Origin: Hoylesella oralis ATCC 33269
Lineage (GTDB): Bacteria > Bacteroidota > Bacteroidia > Bacteroidales > Bacteroidaceae
Assembly (NCBI RefSeq): GCF_000185145.2
Contig: NZ_GL833119.1
Location: 1,046,668 to 1,110,667, forward strand
Direction: 5' to 3'
Length of the DNA: 64,000 nucleotides
Shown here one piece after another: positions 34,450 through 45,100 of this stretch. Position 1 is the first letter of the stretch; the number at the start of each line of letters is the position of its first letter. Made by a program: the position numbers and the translations under genes. The notes under the pieces are model-generated. The model made no database searches. It was not told the origin of the DNA and saw only the letters and a list, made by a program, of their open reading frames with translations.

Positions 34450-36117
34450 ATGAAGACTGATTTTGAAATTGCCCGTGAGGCAAAGTTGCAACCTATCGGC
34501 GATATTGCGAACAGAGCGGGTATTCCCGTTGATGCGCTCGAGCATTATGGAAAGTATATTGCAAAGGTATCCTACCGTCTTATTGATGAGGAACGGGTGA
34601 AAAGGTCTCATCTTATTTTGGTAACCTCTATCACTCCAACCAAATCGGGTAATGGCAAGACAACCGTCAGCGTGGGGTTGGCGCTGGGTATGAACCGTAT
34701 CGGAAAGAATGCGATATTGACATTGAGAGAGCCTTCGCTTGGTCCATGCTTCGGAATGAAAGGTGGTGCGGCAGGTGGCGGATATGCACAAGTGCTGCCT
34801 ATGGAGAAGATAAATCTACATTTTACCGGCGATTTCCATGCTGTCACATCTGCCAACAACATGATTTCCGCATTGTTGGATAATTATATTTATCAGCATA
34901 GGGAAGATGGCTTCGGCATGAAGGAGGTGCTGTGGCGGCGTGTGCTTGATGTGAATGATCGCAATCTGCGTAATATCATTACCGGACTGGGCGGTAAAAA
35001 TGATGGGGTGGTGAGCGAGAACGGTTTCGATATCACGCCTGCATCTGAGATCATGGCTATTTTCTGTCTTGCCGAAAGCGAAGAAGATTTGCATCGTCGT
35101 ATCGGAAATATACTGCTCGGCGTTACGTTCGAAGGCAAACCTTTCACTGTAAATGACCTTGGCGTGACGGGCGCCATTGTTGCCCTCCTGCATGATGCCA
35201 TCCATCCGAATCTCGTACAGACCACGGAAAATACACCTGCCTTTATTCATGGCGGTCCGTTTGCTAATATTGCTCATGGCTGTAACAGCGTAATGGCGAC
35301 CAAGATGGCAATGACTTTCGGCGATTATTGTATTACGGAAGCCGGTTTCGGTGCCGATTTGGGAGCGGAGAAGTTTTTCGATATCAAGTGTCGTAAGGCG
35401 GGTATTGCGCCTAAACTCACTGTTCTTGTGGCTACGGCTCAAGCTTTGAAGATGCACGGAGGTGTGGATGTGGAAGAGATTAAGCGTCCGAATGTGGAAG
35501 GCGTACGCCGTGGATTGGCGAATATGGATAAGCATATTGCCAATATGCAGGCTTTCGGACAGACGGTGGTGGTATGTCTTAATCGTTTTGATACCGATAC
35601 CGATGAAGAGTTAGCAATCGTGCGTGAGCATTGCGAACGGTTGGGCGTAGGCTTCGCCATCAACACTGCTTTTACTGAAGGAGGACAAGGGGCTGAAGAT
35701 TTTGCCCGTTTAGTAGTAGAGAATATCGAGCAGCATCCGTCTGCACCGTTGCGACTGATGTATGAAGATAGTGACAGCGTGGAAACGAAAGTGCTCAAGG
35801 TGGCGCAGAACGTTTATGGTGCCCGTGGCATTGTGCTGAAACCTGCGGCAAAGAAGAAGTTGAGTCAGATCAACGCGTTGGGCTTGGAACACTTCCCTGT
35901 GTGCATAGCCAAAACCCAGTATTCGTTTTCGGAAGATGCGAAAGCTTACGGATTGCCTACCGATTTCGATATTACCATCCGTGACTTTGTTATCAATCAA
36001 GGAGCGGAAATGCTTGTTGCCGTAGCCGGAGAAATCATGCGTATGCCCGGATTGCCTAAGAGTCCACAGGCCGAGAGGATAAAGGTAGTTGATGGAAGAA
36101 TTGAAGGATTGTCGTAA
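34450..36117 (+). CDS. fhs: Formate--tetrahydrofolate ligase
   Basis: A 555-residue ATP-dependent enzyme joining formate to tetrahydrofolate to give 10-formyl-THF for one-carbon metabolism. The P-loop is [16 protein letters not shown]; other signatures are [24 protein letters not shown] in pieces, [27 protein letters not shown] and [19 protein letters not shown]. The start at 34450 ([16 protein letters not shown]) agrees with family length and the promoter. It is monocistronic. Confidence 0.97.
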   Translation: MKTDFEIAREAKLQPIGDIANRAGIPVDALEHYGKYIAKVSYRLIDEERVKRSHLILVTSITPTKSGNGKTTVSVGLALGMNRIGKNAILTLREPSLGPCFGMKGGAAGGGYAQVLPMEKINLHFTGDFHAVTSANNMISALLDNYIYQHREDGFGMKEVLWRRVLDVNDRNLRNIITGLGGKNDGVVSENGFDITPASEIMAIFCLAESEEDLHRRIGNILLGVTFEGKPFTVNDLGVTGAIVALLHDAIHPNLVQTTENTPAFIHGGPFANIAHGCNSVMATKMAMTFGDYCITEAGFGADLGAEKFFDIKCRKAGIAPKLTVLVATAQALKMHGGVDVEEIKRPNVEGVRRGLANMDKHIANMQAFGQTVVVCLNRFDTDTDEELAIVREHCERLGVGFAINTAFTEGGQGAEDFARLVVENIEQHPSAPLRLMYEDSDSVETKVLKVAQNVYGARGIVLKPAAKKKLSQINALGLEHFPVCIAKTQYSFSEDAKAYGLPTDFDITIRDFVINQGAEMLVAVAGEIMRMPGLPKSPQAERIKVVDGRIEGLS

Positions 36118-36176
36118 GACCGTAAAAATATCATCAATTCAGTGCTTCGGCGAGCTATATTCTCAATAAAATGTTC

Positions 36177-36184
36177 TACCTTTG
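36177..36184 (+). promoter_or_regulatory. -7 promoter box of the NhaD-type gene
   Basis: TACCTTTG lies 38 bases upstream of the ATG at 36222. Confidence 0.55.
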
Positions 36185-36221
36185 TACGCAATAATCATAG
36201 TTAAAATGTAAAAGCATCGAA

Positions 36222-37562
36222 ATGAGTATTCTTACTGTATCTATTATCATCGTGTTCGTGGTGGGCTATCTGTTCATTGCGCTTGAGAGCATGACAAAGG
36301 TGAATAAGGCAGCGATAGCCTTGTTGATGTTTGTTTTCTGTTGGACGTTGTTCATGGTCGATCCGGGCAGTTATATTAGCGGCTTTGCCGGTCAAGACCT
36401 TGTTAACGAGGTGAGTTCCGTTATCGAACGGCATTTGGGGAGTACGTCTACCACGTTATTCTTCCTGATGGGAGCTATGACAATCGTAGAAATAGTAGAC
36501 CAGAACGGTGGCTTCAACTTCGTGCGCGATACGATGAAGACCAAAAGTAAGAGGGCATTGTTGTGGCGCATCGCCTTTATGACATTCTTTCTTTCGGCTA
36601 TTCTCGATAATCTTACCACTTCGATCGTTATGATTATGGTGCTTCGAAAATTGGTAGAAGATCATAAAGACAGGCTTATCTATGCCTCGATCATCATCAT
36701 TGCGGCTAATTCTGGTGGTGCCTTTTCGCCCATTGGCGATGTTACGACCATCATGCTTTGGAACTCCGGTGTGATTACTGCGGCTGGGGTTATCAGGGAA
36801 ATATTTATTCCATCGTTAATATCGCTCATTATTCCGCTACTCATTCTGCAGCGTTCTTTGCGCGGACAGCTCGATGTGCAGGACGTAATGATGAAGTCTG
36901 ATTACGCTGTACTGGATTTCTCAGGCCGTCAGCGTAAGATTATTTTCTTTTTAGGTGTAGGCGGATTGATCTTTGTTCCTATTTTTAAATCAATCACTCA
37001 TCTGCCTCCGTTTGTCGGTATTCTGCTTGTACTCGGATTACTTTGGGCTACTACCGAAATCTTTTACCGTAAGGTGCGCCGTGAGAAAGACGGTATGTCG
37101 AAGCGTGTGAGCAATCTGCTTTCGCGTATCGATATGTCTACCATCCTTTTCTTTCTTGGCATACTGATGGCTGTGAGTTGTTTGGAAGAAATAGGCGTGC
37201 TCACTACTGTGGGGCAATGGCTGAACGAGGCTTCGAACGGTAATCATTATGTGGTGACAGGTATTATCGGTATCATCTCAAGCATTGTAGATAATGTGCC
37301 GTTGGTGGCCGGATGTATGGGTATGTATCCGCTTGCTCCTACGGGCGACATGGCGGTCGACGGCATTTTCTGGCAACTGTTGGCCTATTGTGCAGGCGTG
37401 GGCGGATCGATACTCATTATCGGAAGCGCGGCCGGAGTGGTGGTCATGGGCTTGGAAAAGATCACTTTCGGCTGGTATATGAAGCGTGTCAGTTGGATTG
37501 CCTTAGTGGGTTATCTTTCCGGAATATTCTCTTATTGGGTGATACGTACATTTATTTGGTAA
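36222..37562 (+). CDS. nhaD: NhaD-type Na+/H+ antiporter
   Basis: A 446-residue inner-membrane antiporter of the NhaD/ArsB-like ion transporter superfamily, with about twelve helices. Characteristic pieces are FFLMGAMTIVEIVDQNGGF, ILDNLTTSIVMIMVLRKLV, AANSGGAFSPIGDVTTIMLW and SSIVDNVPLVAGCMGMY. The paired DN motifs within helices (LDNLTTS, VDNVPLV) are the ion-binding hairpins. It would expel sodium. It is the second sodium/proton antiporter in the window, from a different family than the one at 25363. It converges with the GNAT gene. Confidence 0.92.
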   Translation: MSILTVSIIIVFVVGYLFIALESMTKVNKAAIALLMFVFCWTLFMVDPGSYISGFAGQDLVNEVSSVIERHLGSTSTTLFFLMGAMTIVEIVDQNGGFNFVRDTMKTKSKRALLWRIAFMTFFLSAILDNLTTSIVMIMVLRKLVEDHKDRLIYASIIIIAANSGGAFSPIGDVTTIMLWNSGVITAAGVIREIFIPSLISLIIPLLILQRSLRGQLDVQDVMMKSDYAVLDFSGRQRKIIFFLGVGGLIFVPIFKSITHLPPFVGILLVLGLLWATTEIFYRKVRREKDGMSKRVSNLLSRIDMSTILFFLGILMAVSCLEEIGVLTTVGQWLNEASNGNHYVVTGIIGIISSIVDNVPLVAGCMGMYPLAPTGDMAVDGIFWQLLAYCAGVGGSILIIGSAAGVVVMGLEKITFGWYMKRVSWIALVGYLSGIFSYWVIRTFIW

Positions 37563-37611
37563 TAGAAAAAGGCATTGTTGTGCCATTATCACGTATTGAT
37601 AGGGTGCCATG

Positions 37612-38208
37612 TTATAATATATATTGTAAATGCTTCATGGTATGACCGCCCCAAACGGCATCACCTGCATATTCAAATCCCAATGTCTTGTATAAACGTT
37701 CGGCATTGGGATTTGCTTTGTCTACCAACAATCCCGTGCGTGGAATACCCGTCTGACGGGCTTTTTCTATGGTTTGTCGCAGCAGCATGCGTGCTATGCC
37801 GCGGCCTCTATAGGCTTCTTTCACAGCAAGACTGTCTATATAGAATTCCCCCGCCCCAGTTTCGTCGGGCATGTCGCTATAGTCTATGCCGAACGCATGG
37901 CGTGCTCCGTCTATGAAAGCGCGGCGCAAGCTGTGCAGTTTTGCCCCATCGTAGCCTACACATACGCCGACTATCTCATTTTCCTTCATTGCCGACAGAC
38001 AGTTTCTGTAGCTATATTGGCTGTCTTCTGCGGCAACCAGTTCCGTCATCAGTCGGTGAAAATCTTCTAACGTATGCTCGTTGCCGGCCAGATTTCGACA
38101 GCATTCGTGGTTCATTGCCGTCATGATGAGCGAGGCGATGGTGCTTGCGTACAGCTTTGGCGGTTGGCATATGGCGATATCATGAAGATGCAAATCTGTC
38201 GTAGTCAT
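37612..38208 (-). CDS. GNAT-family N-acetyltransferase
   Basis: A 198-residue acetyltransferase. The acetyl-CoA loop is EAYRGRGIARMLL (the R/Q-x-x-G-x-G/A motif), preceded by the strand EFYIDSLAV and followed by LLVDKANPNAERLYKTLGFEYAG, the usual C-terminal block. The N-terminal half, with many His and Cys residues, is not recognised and likely sets specificity. The acceptor (protein, antibiotic or small amine) is unknown. It is monocistronic with its own -7 box. Confidence 0.88.
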   Translation of the reverse strand: MTTTDLHLHDIAICQPPKLYASTIASLIMTAMNHECCRNLAGNEHTLEDFHRLMTELVAAEDSQYSYRNCLSAMKENEIVGVCVGYDGAKLHSLRRAFIDGARHAFGIDYSDMPDETGAGEFYIDSLAVKEAYRGRGIARMLLRQTIEKARQTGIPRTGLLVDKANPNAERLYKTLGFEYAGDAVWGGHTMKHLQYIL

Positions 38209-38234
38209 ATTTCTATTTCCTTATAATATTGCTG

Positions 38235-38242
38235 CAAAGATA
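38235..38242 (-). promoter_or_regulatory. -7 promoter box of the GNAT gene
   Basis: Minus-strand TATCTTTG lies 27 bases upstream of the ATG at 38208. Confidence 0.55.
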
Positions 38243-38700
38243 ACCATTCTTTATGGATTAAACTTTCGGAACAGAGAAAAATCGAGTTCGAACATAATCG
38301 GCAGCGAGAATAAAAAATGTCGAAATCTCCGAAAGAATTCCCCTATTTTCAAATTCTTTTCATCAATTTTCGGTTATAGCGGGTGTATTGTCTGAATACA
38401 AATCTTCAGAAAGTCTTGAATAAACCTTTATGGTTTTTATATATAATAGCCATTTTGATAGAATATGAAAGGAAAATAAGCTCGTATGATAAATATTGTA
38501 AGAATAATTATATGTTAAGTTTTTATTTAAAAGAATAATCCGTATATTTGCATTGTAGTTCTAAAAATTCAGATTATAAGGTTATAGAAAATTGCGAAAA
38601 GTTTAAGAGAAGCATAGCATTATTTAATTTTTATGATTATGAGAAAATTAGTAATTTATTGATAGTGTTTAATTATTTATCTTTTAGGAGTTATACGCAA
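38243..38700. other. Intergenic region upstream of the small outer-membrane protein
   Basis: About 460 AT-rich bases. It contains a -7 box at 38543-38550 and, at 38360-38376, a 17-base exact copy of the sequence overlapping the cysK stop codon (39305-39321). No gene was recognised. Confidence 0.5.
38543..38550 (+). promoter_or_regulatory. -7 promoter box of the small outer-membrane protein gene
   Basis: TATATTTG, with TTTT at the -33 position 19 bases upstream. The implied leader of about 145 bases contains an in-frame open extension that lacks a signal peptide and is not believed to be translated. Confidence 0.5.
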
Positions 38701-39219
38701 ATGAAAAAAGAATATATTCTGAAGGTATTATTGCTGTCGTGGTTATTGACGGTAGGCGTGGTTTCGTATGGACAGAAAGAGGATTTTAGAGTGGAAATTC
38801 ATACCCAAGGTTCTGTTTCCAATCAGCAGTTCAAACCTTATGAGCTATGTTGCGACATCGGATATAACCTTACTGACCGGCTGTTTGTGAACCTCCGAGG
38901 CGAGAGCGCCATAGCCTTGTTTAAGATAGGAGGACAGAAAGACTATTACACTAATTACATTTATGGGGCGAATGCGGGATATACAATGCTCAAAAACGAT
39001 ATTTGTAATCTTGACGTACGCGTAGGGTTTGGCGATAACTTGCGTAAAAAACAGGATTGGAAGTACAATTATTATGATGCAGGTGTATATGCTCATATAG
39101 GTAAATATAAGTTAAAACCCTGTGTGGGTTTTGGCATAAGGCGTTATCATTCGCGTAATTCGTTGTTCAAAAACTATACACGCTTTTATGCTTCGATAGG
39201 TATAAGTTTCGGATCATAA
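38701..39219 (+). CDS. Small secreted beta-barrel-like protein
   Basis: A 172-residue protein. The start at 38701 gives a signal peptide (MKKEYILKVLLLSWLLTVGVVSYGQ). The mature chain alternates beta-strand and turn segments (YELCCDIGYNLTDRLFVNLRGE, IYGANAGYTMLKNDICNLDVRVGFG, AGVYAHIGKYKLKPCVGFGI), like an eight-stranded outer-membrane barrel, ending ASIGISFGS. There are four cysteines. It does not match the barrel protein at 24631 closely. Function unknown. Confidence 0.72.
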   Translation: MKKEYILKVLLLSWLLTVGVVSYGQKEDFRVEIHTQGSVSNQQFKPYELCCDIGYNLTDRLFVNLRGESAIALFKIGGQKDYYTNYIYGANAGYTMLKNDICNLDVRVGFGDNLRKKQDWKYNYYDAGVYAHIGKYKLKPCVGFGIRRYHSRNSLFKNYTRFYASIGISFGS

Positions 39220-39265
39220 CCACATTTTGAAAAACAGCCTTGCGGCTATGAATATAAGAAAAGAA

Positions 39266-39288
39266 GGGCGCACCACATGGATGCACCC
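39266..39288 (-). terminator. Terminator of metY-cysK
   Basis: On the minus strand GGGTGCA pairs with TGCGCCC (one G-T pair) around a 9-base loop and is followed by TTCTTTTCTTAT. It lies 31 bases after the cysK stop. Confidence 0.65.
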
Positions 39289-39318
39289 CTCACAGAAATC
39301 TCTCTCATCAATTTTCGG

Positions 39319-40266
39319 TTACAGTGGATATTCTTCGAACGCGTAGAGCACTGTGGAAAGGTAGCGCTCCCCTGTATCAGGCAGCAATGTTACTATCTTC
39401 TTGCCGGCATTTTCGGGGCGTTTAGCCAGCTGAGTGGCTGCAAAAGCGGCTGCACCCGATGATATTCCCACCAACAGACCTTCCTGCCGAGCCAGCTGGC
39501 GACCTGCAAGAATGGCTTCGTCGTTCTCTACTTGCACCACTTCGTCAACCACCGAACTGTCATAGGTTTTGGGTATAAAGCCGGCACCGATACCCTGAAT
39601 TTTGTGCGGGCCGCTCTTTCCGCCGCTCAATACGTGCGATGCAGCGGGCTCCACAGCTACGATTTTCACGTTCGGGTTCTTCTCTTTCAATCGTTTTCCT
39701 ATGCCCGAAACGGTACCGCCCGTGCCCACTCCGGCCACAAAGATATCTATCTGCCCGTCGGTATCGGCCCATATTTCCTCGGCAGTCGTTTCATAATGTT
39801 TCCTTGGATTGGCCGGATTTTCGAATTGTTCGAGTATAATAGAGTCGGGAATGGTCTTTTTAAGTTCCTCGGCTGCCTTGATAGCGCCTTGCATACCGTC
39901 TTTCCCGCTCGTCAGTTTTACCTCTGCACCGTAGGCTCTTACGAGGTTTCTGCGCTCCACACTCATGGTTTCGGGCATGGTGAGGATAAGTTTATATCCC
40001 TTTACTGCTGCAACCAATGCCAATCCAACGCCGGTATTGCCGCTCGTGGGTTCTATGATGGTAGCGCCGGGACGCAGTTTACCGTTCTTTTCTGCCGCTT
40101 CTACCATCGACAGGGCAATGCGGTCTTTTACGCTTCCGCCCGGGTTAAAATACTCAACCTTGGCAATGACGGGCGTTTGCAGGCCGCGCGAAGCCGAATA
40201 CTTGTTCAGTTCTACCAATGGAGTTCGGCCGATCAGGTCGGTTATTTGCTTTGCAATCTTTGTCAT
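39319..40266 (-). CDS. cysK: Cysteine synthase A (O-acetylserine sulfhydrylase)
   Basis: A 315-residue PLP enzyme that makes cysteine from O-acetylserine and sulfide. The PLP lysine is K47 in [11 protein letters not shown]; the substrate loop is [12 protein letters not shown]; the phosphate loop is [29 protein letters not shown] is the CysK-specific block that contacts serine acetyltransferase. It lies 32 bases after metY on the same strand, forming a sulfur-assimilation operon. Confidence 0.96.
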   Translation of the reverse strand: MTKIAKQITDLIGRTPLVELNKYSASRGLQTPVIAKVEYFNPGGSVKDRIALSMVEAAEKNGKLRPGATIIEPTSGNTGVGLALVAAVKGYKLILTMPETMSVERRNLVRAYGAEVKLTSGKDGMQGAIKAAEELKKTIPDSIILEQFENPANPRKHYETTAEEIWADTDGQIDIFVAGVGTGGTVSGIGKRLKEKNPNVKIVAVEPAASHVLSGGKSGPHKIQGIGAGFIPKTYDSSVVDEVVQVENDEAILAGRQLARQEGLLVGISSGAAAFAATQLAKRPENAGKKIVTLLPDTGERYLSTVLYAFEEYPL

Positions 40267-40298
40267 AACATGTTTCCTTTCTATATATGTTTAATTGT

Positions 40299-41594
40299 TT
40301 ATTTTACGTATGTGAATGCTTCGTCGAGGGCATCTATCAGGTCTTCCACGTGTTCCGTACCTATGCTGAGGCGGATGGTCGAGGGGTAGATGTGCTGCTC
40401 TTCGAGTTCCTTGGGCGAGAGTTGCGAGTGGGTAGTGGTGGCAGGATGGATAACCAAGCTCTTTACGTCGGCCACATTTGCCAAGAGCGAGAAGATTCTA
40501 AGGTGATCGATGAATACCCATGCCTCCTTTTCACCGCCCTTTATCTCGAAAGTGAAGATGGATCCGCCGCCGTTGGGGAATAGCTTTTGGTATAACGCAT
40601 GGTCGGGATGACTCTCCAACAAGGGATGATTAACCTTGGCAACCTTAGGATGGCGGGCAAGATGTTCTACTATTTTCTGCGTGTTGTAGGCATGCCGCTC
40701 TACGCGAAGACTTAGCGTTTCGAGTCCTTGGAGCAATATCCATGCGTTGAAAGGAGATATAGCGGCGCCGGTATCGCGCAGGAGTACCGCACGTATACGG
40801 GTAACGAAAGCTGCCGCACCGGCCACATCGGCGAACACAGCGCCATGATAACTGGGCTCCGGCTGTGCCAAAGAGGGGAATTTGCGGGCATTGGCTTTCC
40901 AATCGAACTGCCCGCCATCCACGATTACACCGCCAAGACTGCTGCCATGACCGCCAAGAAATTTGGTGGCAGAATGCACTACGATGTCGGCGCCATGTTC
41001 GATCGGCCGAATTAGATAGGGGGTGCCGAAGGTGTTGTCTACGATTACCGGTGTGCTGTGCCTATGGGCTATCTCTGCAATACGGTCTATGTTGGTAACG
41101 CTTGCATTGGGATTACCGAAAGTTTCTATGATGATTACTTTTGTGTTATCGCGAAATGCACGTTCCACTTCATCGAAGTCGGCAGGATCTACGATCGTTG
41201 CAGCTACGCCTTGTGTACTGAGCGTATGCTCTATAAGGTTGTAAGTGCCGCCGTAGAGATTATTTGCGGCGATGATATGGTCGCCGTTTCGCGCAATATT
41301 CTGCAGAGCATAAGTAATGGCAGCGGCACCTGAAGCAACGGCAAGTCCGGCAACTCCGCCTTCGAGAGCGGCCACACGGTCTTCGAAAACGCCTTGGGTA
41401 GAATTGGTAAGTCGGCCGTATATATTTCCCGCATCGCGCAGACCGAAGCGATCGGCAGCATGTTGAGAGTTGCGAAAAACGTATGATGTTGTCTGATAAA
41501 TAGGCACAGCGCGTGCATCGGTTGCCGGATCGGGCTGTTCTTGTCCCACGTGTAGTTGCAGTGTTTCGAAGTGCAGTTTCTTTTCGTTGCTCAT
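40299..41594 (-). CDS. metY: O-acetylhomoserine sulfhydrylase
   Basis: A 431-residue PLP-dependent enzyme of the Cys/Met metabolism family. It makes homocysteine from O-acetylhomoserine and sulfide in direct-sulfhydrylation methionine synthesis. The PLP lysine is K211 in SATKFLGGHGSSLGG; PIYQTTSYVF, NPNASVTNIDRIAEIAH and GLETLSLRVERH are typical. The start at 41594 (MSNEKKLHFETLQLH) matches the family; 11 extra upstream codons are not conserved. First gene of metY-cysK. Confidence 0.95.
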   Translation of the reverse strand: MSNEKKLHFETLQLHVGQEQPDPATDARAVPIYQTTSYVFRNSQHAADRFGLRDAGNIYGRLTNSTQGVFEDRVAALEGGVAGLAVASGAAAITYALQNIARNGDHIIAANNLYGGTYNLIEHTLSTQGVAATIVDPADFDEVERAFRDNTKVIIIETFGNPNASVTNIDRIAEIAHRHSTPVIVDNTFGTPYLIRPIEHGADIVVHSATKFLGGHGSSLGGVIVDGGQFDWKANARKFPSLAQPEPSYHGAVFADVAGAAAFVTRIRAVLLRDTGAAISPFNAWILLQGLETLSLRVERHAYNTQKIVEHLARHPKVAKVNHPLLESHPDHALYQKLFPNGGGSIFTFEIKGGEKEAWVFIDHLRIFSLLANVADVKSLVIHPATTTHSQLSPKELEEQHIYPSTIRLSIGTEHVEDLIDALDEAFTYVK

Positions 41595-41653
41595 AATTCG
41601 TCTCCTTTTTTTGCTTGTTGTTTCCAAAATATATTACCTTTTTGTCGACGATG

Positions 41654-41661
41654 CAAAGGTA
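41654..41661 (-). promoter_or_regulatory. -7 promoter box of metY-cysK
   Basis: Minus-strand TACCTTTG gives a leader of about 53 bases. No riboswitch was recognised in that short leader. Confidence 0.55.
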
Positions 41662-41706
41662 CGGTGACTTTTAATGATACGAAATAGCACAAATAGGGCA
41701 TTCTGC

Positions 41707-41724
41707 ATACCACGATTGTGGTAT
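41707..41724 (-). promoter_or_regulatory. Palindrome upstream of metY-cysK
   Basis: ATACCAC-GATT-GTGGTAT is a perfect 7-base inverted repeat with a 4-base centre, about 60 bases upstream of the predicted transcription start. Its size and position suit an activator-binding site for sulfur control; this is inference. Confidence 0.4.
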
Positions 41725-42093
41725 ATGTTTGAGATGAAAGATAAGGGGCGTTAGGATAAGTGATGAATGAATAACGATGAATGTTAGATGGATGTGTTGC
41801 AGAAATTTTGTTTGTCTGAGTTTTTGAAGAATGTACTGTTTTAATGATACATATATGGAGACTTAACTTATTTAATCCCCTACAATTTGATTATATTATC
41901 TGTTTATCAAAAATAGATGGTGTGCCTGTAAGGCATAAATCATACATGTAATAAAATTACCATATAAATATACCTGTTTCAGTAAGTACTTCTTTCACGA
42001 TTATATAGGTGAGAATGGGGTGATATGCTACATGTTATATCGGCTTTCGCAAAACTTGTTCTCTTCCTGCAGAGAGGGGGTAGCGAGAAGATA
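41725..42093. other. Non-coding region between metY and sprA
   Basis: AT-rich sequence without a recognised gene, lying downstream of sprA and upstream of metY. No repeat or hairpin of note was seen except the one adjoining the sprA stop. Confidence 0.5.
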
Positions 42094-42118
42094 AAGAATA
42101 GGGAAGTTGGTTATTCTT
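42094..42118 (-). terminator. Possible hairpin terminator of sprA
   Basis: AAGAATA and TATTCTT (7 bp) around an 11-base loop start only a few bases after the sprA stop codon. The T-run is poor, so confidence is low. Confidence 0.35.
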
Positions 42119-42121
42119 AGC

Positions 42122-45100
42122 TTATCTTGTAAGTGAAAACTTAAGACTCAATCCGAAGTCGCGGGTTGTAGTAGGATAACTGTTGCTTGATAGGAGCGGT
42201 GTGTTGGTTTGATGGTCGTAATAAAAACTCATGGTGAGCATTTTAGACAGTGTGTAATCGGCCATGAAACTAAGTTTGAAGGCTGTGTTCCCGCTGCTTG
42301 CAGCGCTCGTCATCGAGGCAATGTCGCGGCTGATACTTGCCTGACGTCGGTAACTGATGTCGAGACGTAGGTTTAAATCGTGGTTGGGATTGCTGCTGTT
42401 TCGTGTAGATGTGCTTTGAGTTTGGTTCTGCTGAGGCTGTTTATTCCTCGCTTTCGACTTGATACGTCGCGAACCACCCATGCCGAAAAGGTTGAAATCG
42501 TTGAGTTTGTAGGCCAGTCCGATCACCCAATCGCGGCTTACAGCCTCGTTGATCTGTATGCTTGTGGTACTCAGGCTGAGCACCCGTGTGGTGCGATACT
42601 CTATTTTAGTGGTTAAGTTGTTGTTGAATGTGAGGTCTATACCGAGAAGCGGCGAGAACGCCTCGTTAATACTAACCGCCGAAATGTTATACATACTGTT
42701 GGGCGTAGGGTTGCCTGTTGTGGCATCTGTTATGAAACCGAGCCCGTTCATGTACTCTTGAAAAGTGCTGAACGTGTTGTACGAGCCAATGGCAAAGATG
42801 CTCTTATAGGAATGGTTGATGTTTACGCTCTTGAAAACATCGCGGAACCACGGCAATGAAGATAATCCGCTGTAGCGCAAAGTCCAGTTGGGAAGCAGAC
42901 GAGAGAGGGCGGGGAAGAGGCTCAGCGATTTGCCCGACATGCTCGTATAGGTAGAGATGAATGCGGGAATCATTACATCTGCGCTGTATTTGTTTACGGT
43001 TCCGTTGGCCGGATTGAACGGTCTGCCGGCGAGAGATGTACCTGCAGGGTAGATAGAACCGGCATATAAGGCTTCTACACGGTCGCGGAAGCCATCGAGA
43101 GAGTTACAGAAGCGGATGAAGGAACTGCTGCGAAAGCCGTTGTTTGCATTGCCTATGCCTTCGAAAGCGCTTCTTAGCGAAATTGTAGTCATGGTAAAGG
43201 TGCCGCTCTGCGTGGTTGGATTGCCGGCGTACATATATTGTATGCTCTTTGCTATAGTTTGTGTGCGGCTTGCATTCAGGTCTATTTTAAGGTTTCTTAT
43301 GGGTTCTAAGGTCATTCTTATCTGCAAGTCTTCGGTTTTGTTGGTGGTGGCAGGGGTGGCAACAGAGTCGTTTTGCAGTAACCAGTTATTCTCGCGTGCC
43401 TTGTTTATATAAGAATCGCCGGTAAGACCGAATGCAAAGTCGAGGCCCGGAGATAGAACTCCGGCGCCGCGTGTCTGCCCGAAAGCGTCGCCGATGGTAG
43501 GCATGAAGCCCGGCAGCGACATAGAGTATTGGTTGCGATAGGATATGCTGACGTTGCGAGCCATCATAAGCAGGCGTGCTACAGTTTGTGCCGTGCGGTA
43601 CCAACTTTTGTTTTCGAGCGGTTCTTTGGGCAATACAGTAATCTTAAGTTTAAGAGCTGAGTCTACTTTATTCTTGATGCGTATGCTGTTTTGGTCGATC
43701 TTGCGGTATTTCAACTTAAATATTCTGCCTTCGGGTGTTCTTGCCGAAATGATAAGGCGTTTGCTTCTTTTGCCGTGGTTCACGGTGATAGTAGTGTCGG
43801 GCAAAAGTGTTATTTCCTGTTCGAAACTGTTCTTGTTTTTGGGGAGTGCCTTTTTCTGTTGCTCGGCTTTACTATCTTTTGCCTCTTTTTCATTATTGTC
43901 TTTTTCGTTTTTGGTTTTGATGGGCTTTTGTTTTTGTACTTGTTTACGATTTGTATTGGCATTGCGGTTCAGTGGTTTGTTAAACCTGTCGTTGACAGCC
44001 TTGAGGAACGGGATGTGATTATACATCCTCTCTAAGTTGAATGTGCCGTTGATATTCAGGCTGCGGTTGTTGGCTATGGTATTTCCGAGCGATGTTCCGT
44101 CTTCGAGATCGGTGCCTCTTACCCAGTTGTATACGGCTGTGTAGTTGGCATCTGCATTGATCCAATCGAATAGGGGTAACAAATTGAGCGGCAATTGGTA
44201 AGAAAGAGAGAAAGATTGGTTATAATCTAACGGTGTTCCGAAATGTTTAATACTGTTCCAAACAGAGTCTTTCCAAGCCTGATAGCGGTCGGGATAGAGG
44301 TCTTTATTGACGGGTGTGTAGGGCTCTTCTATCTCTGCATGGGTGGCACTTTGGAAGTTCATGTGGATATTCTTCGTGATATCCCAGCGCAAGGTAAAAT
44401 CTCTATTCCAAAGAAACTGCTGATTAAAAGTCAAAGGAAGTTTAGAATTGTCCGTACTTTCCATATCCCGTTCCTGCAATTCATAATAGTTACGGGTAAT
44501 CTCTGTATTGAATGCCACGTTTTGTGGTAACCAGTTGAGTCCGAAGCGCTTTAGTATATCGAACCATTTCGAACGGTTTTTTATTTTTCTGAAAGGCTCC
44601 AGCGGTTTGTAAACGGGTGTCCAGTTGTAATTGAGTGAACCTCTCCAGTTGTCTTCTTTTTCATATACCGTGGTTTTACCGCTCGTATATCGGTGCGAGT
44701 GGGCGTAAGAAAACGAAAAGTTTGCCGGATCGTAGGGCATAGGGTGGCGCTTTGTCTGTATTCCTACACGTACGTTCGACAGTGAGAAGTTAGTATTTGT
44801 AGACTTTGTTACGGCAATACTCCTGATCGAATCGCGTGCCGATTTGCTTTCGGCAGCGTTGAGAGCATCGCTCAGTTTCATGTCTGTGTCGAGCGGGTTA
44901 TATTTCGGGCTCTTTTCTTCTTTAGTAATACTGTAGTAGAGTGGTGCACTTACCTTGGCTTTATCGGGGAAAAATTTGCCCAATTCGAAGTTTGCGGTAA
45001 CGCTATAGTTCTTGTAATCGTCGGTAGAACGTTGGCTTACGCCTTCTTCAAGCCCTCCGAAACCGTTCGACATGTAACGTCCTTGCATATTGACCGTGCC

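Noticed and set aside
41595..41653. Riboswitch in the metY leader
   Set aside because: The predicted leader is only about 53 bases and contains no recognisable aptamer pairing.
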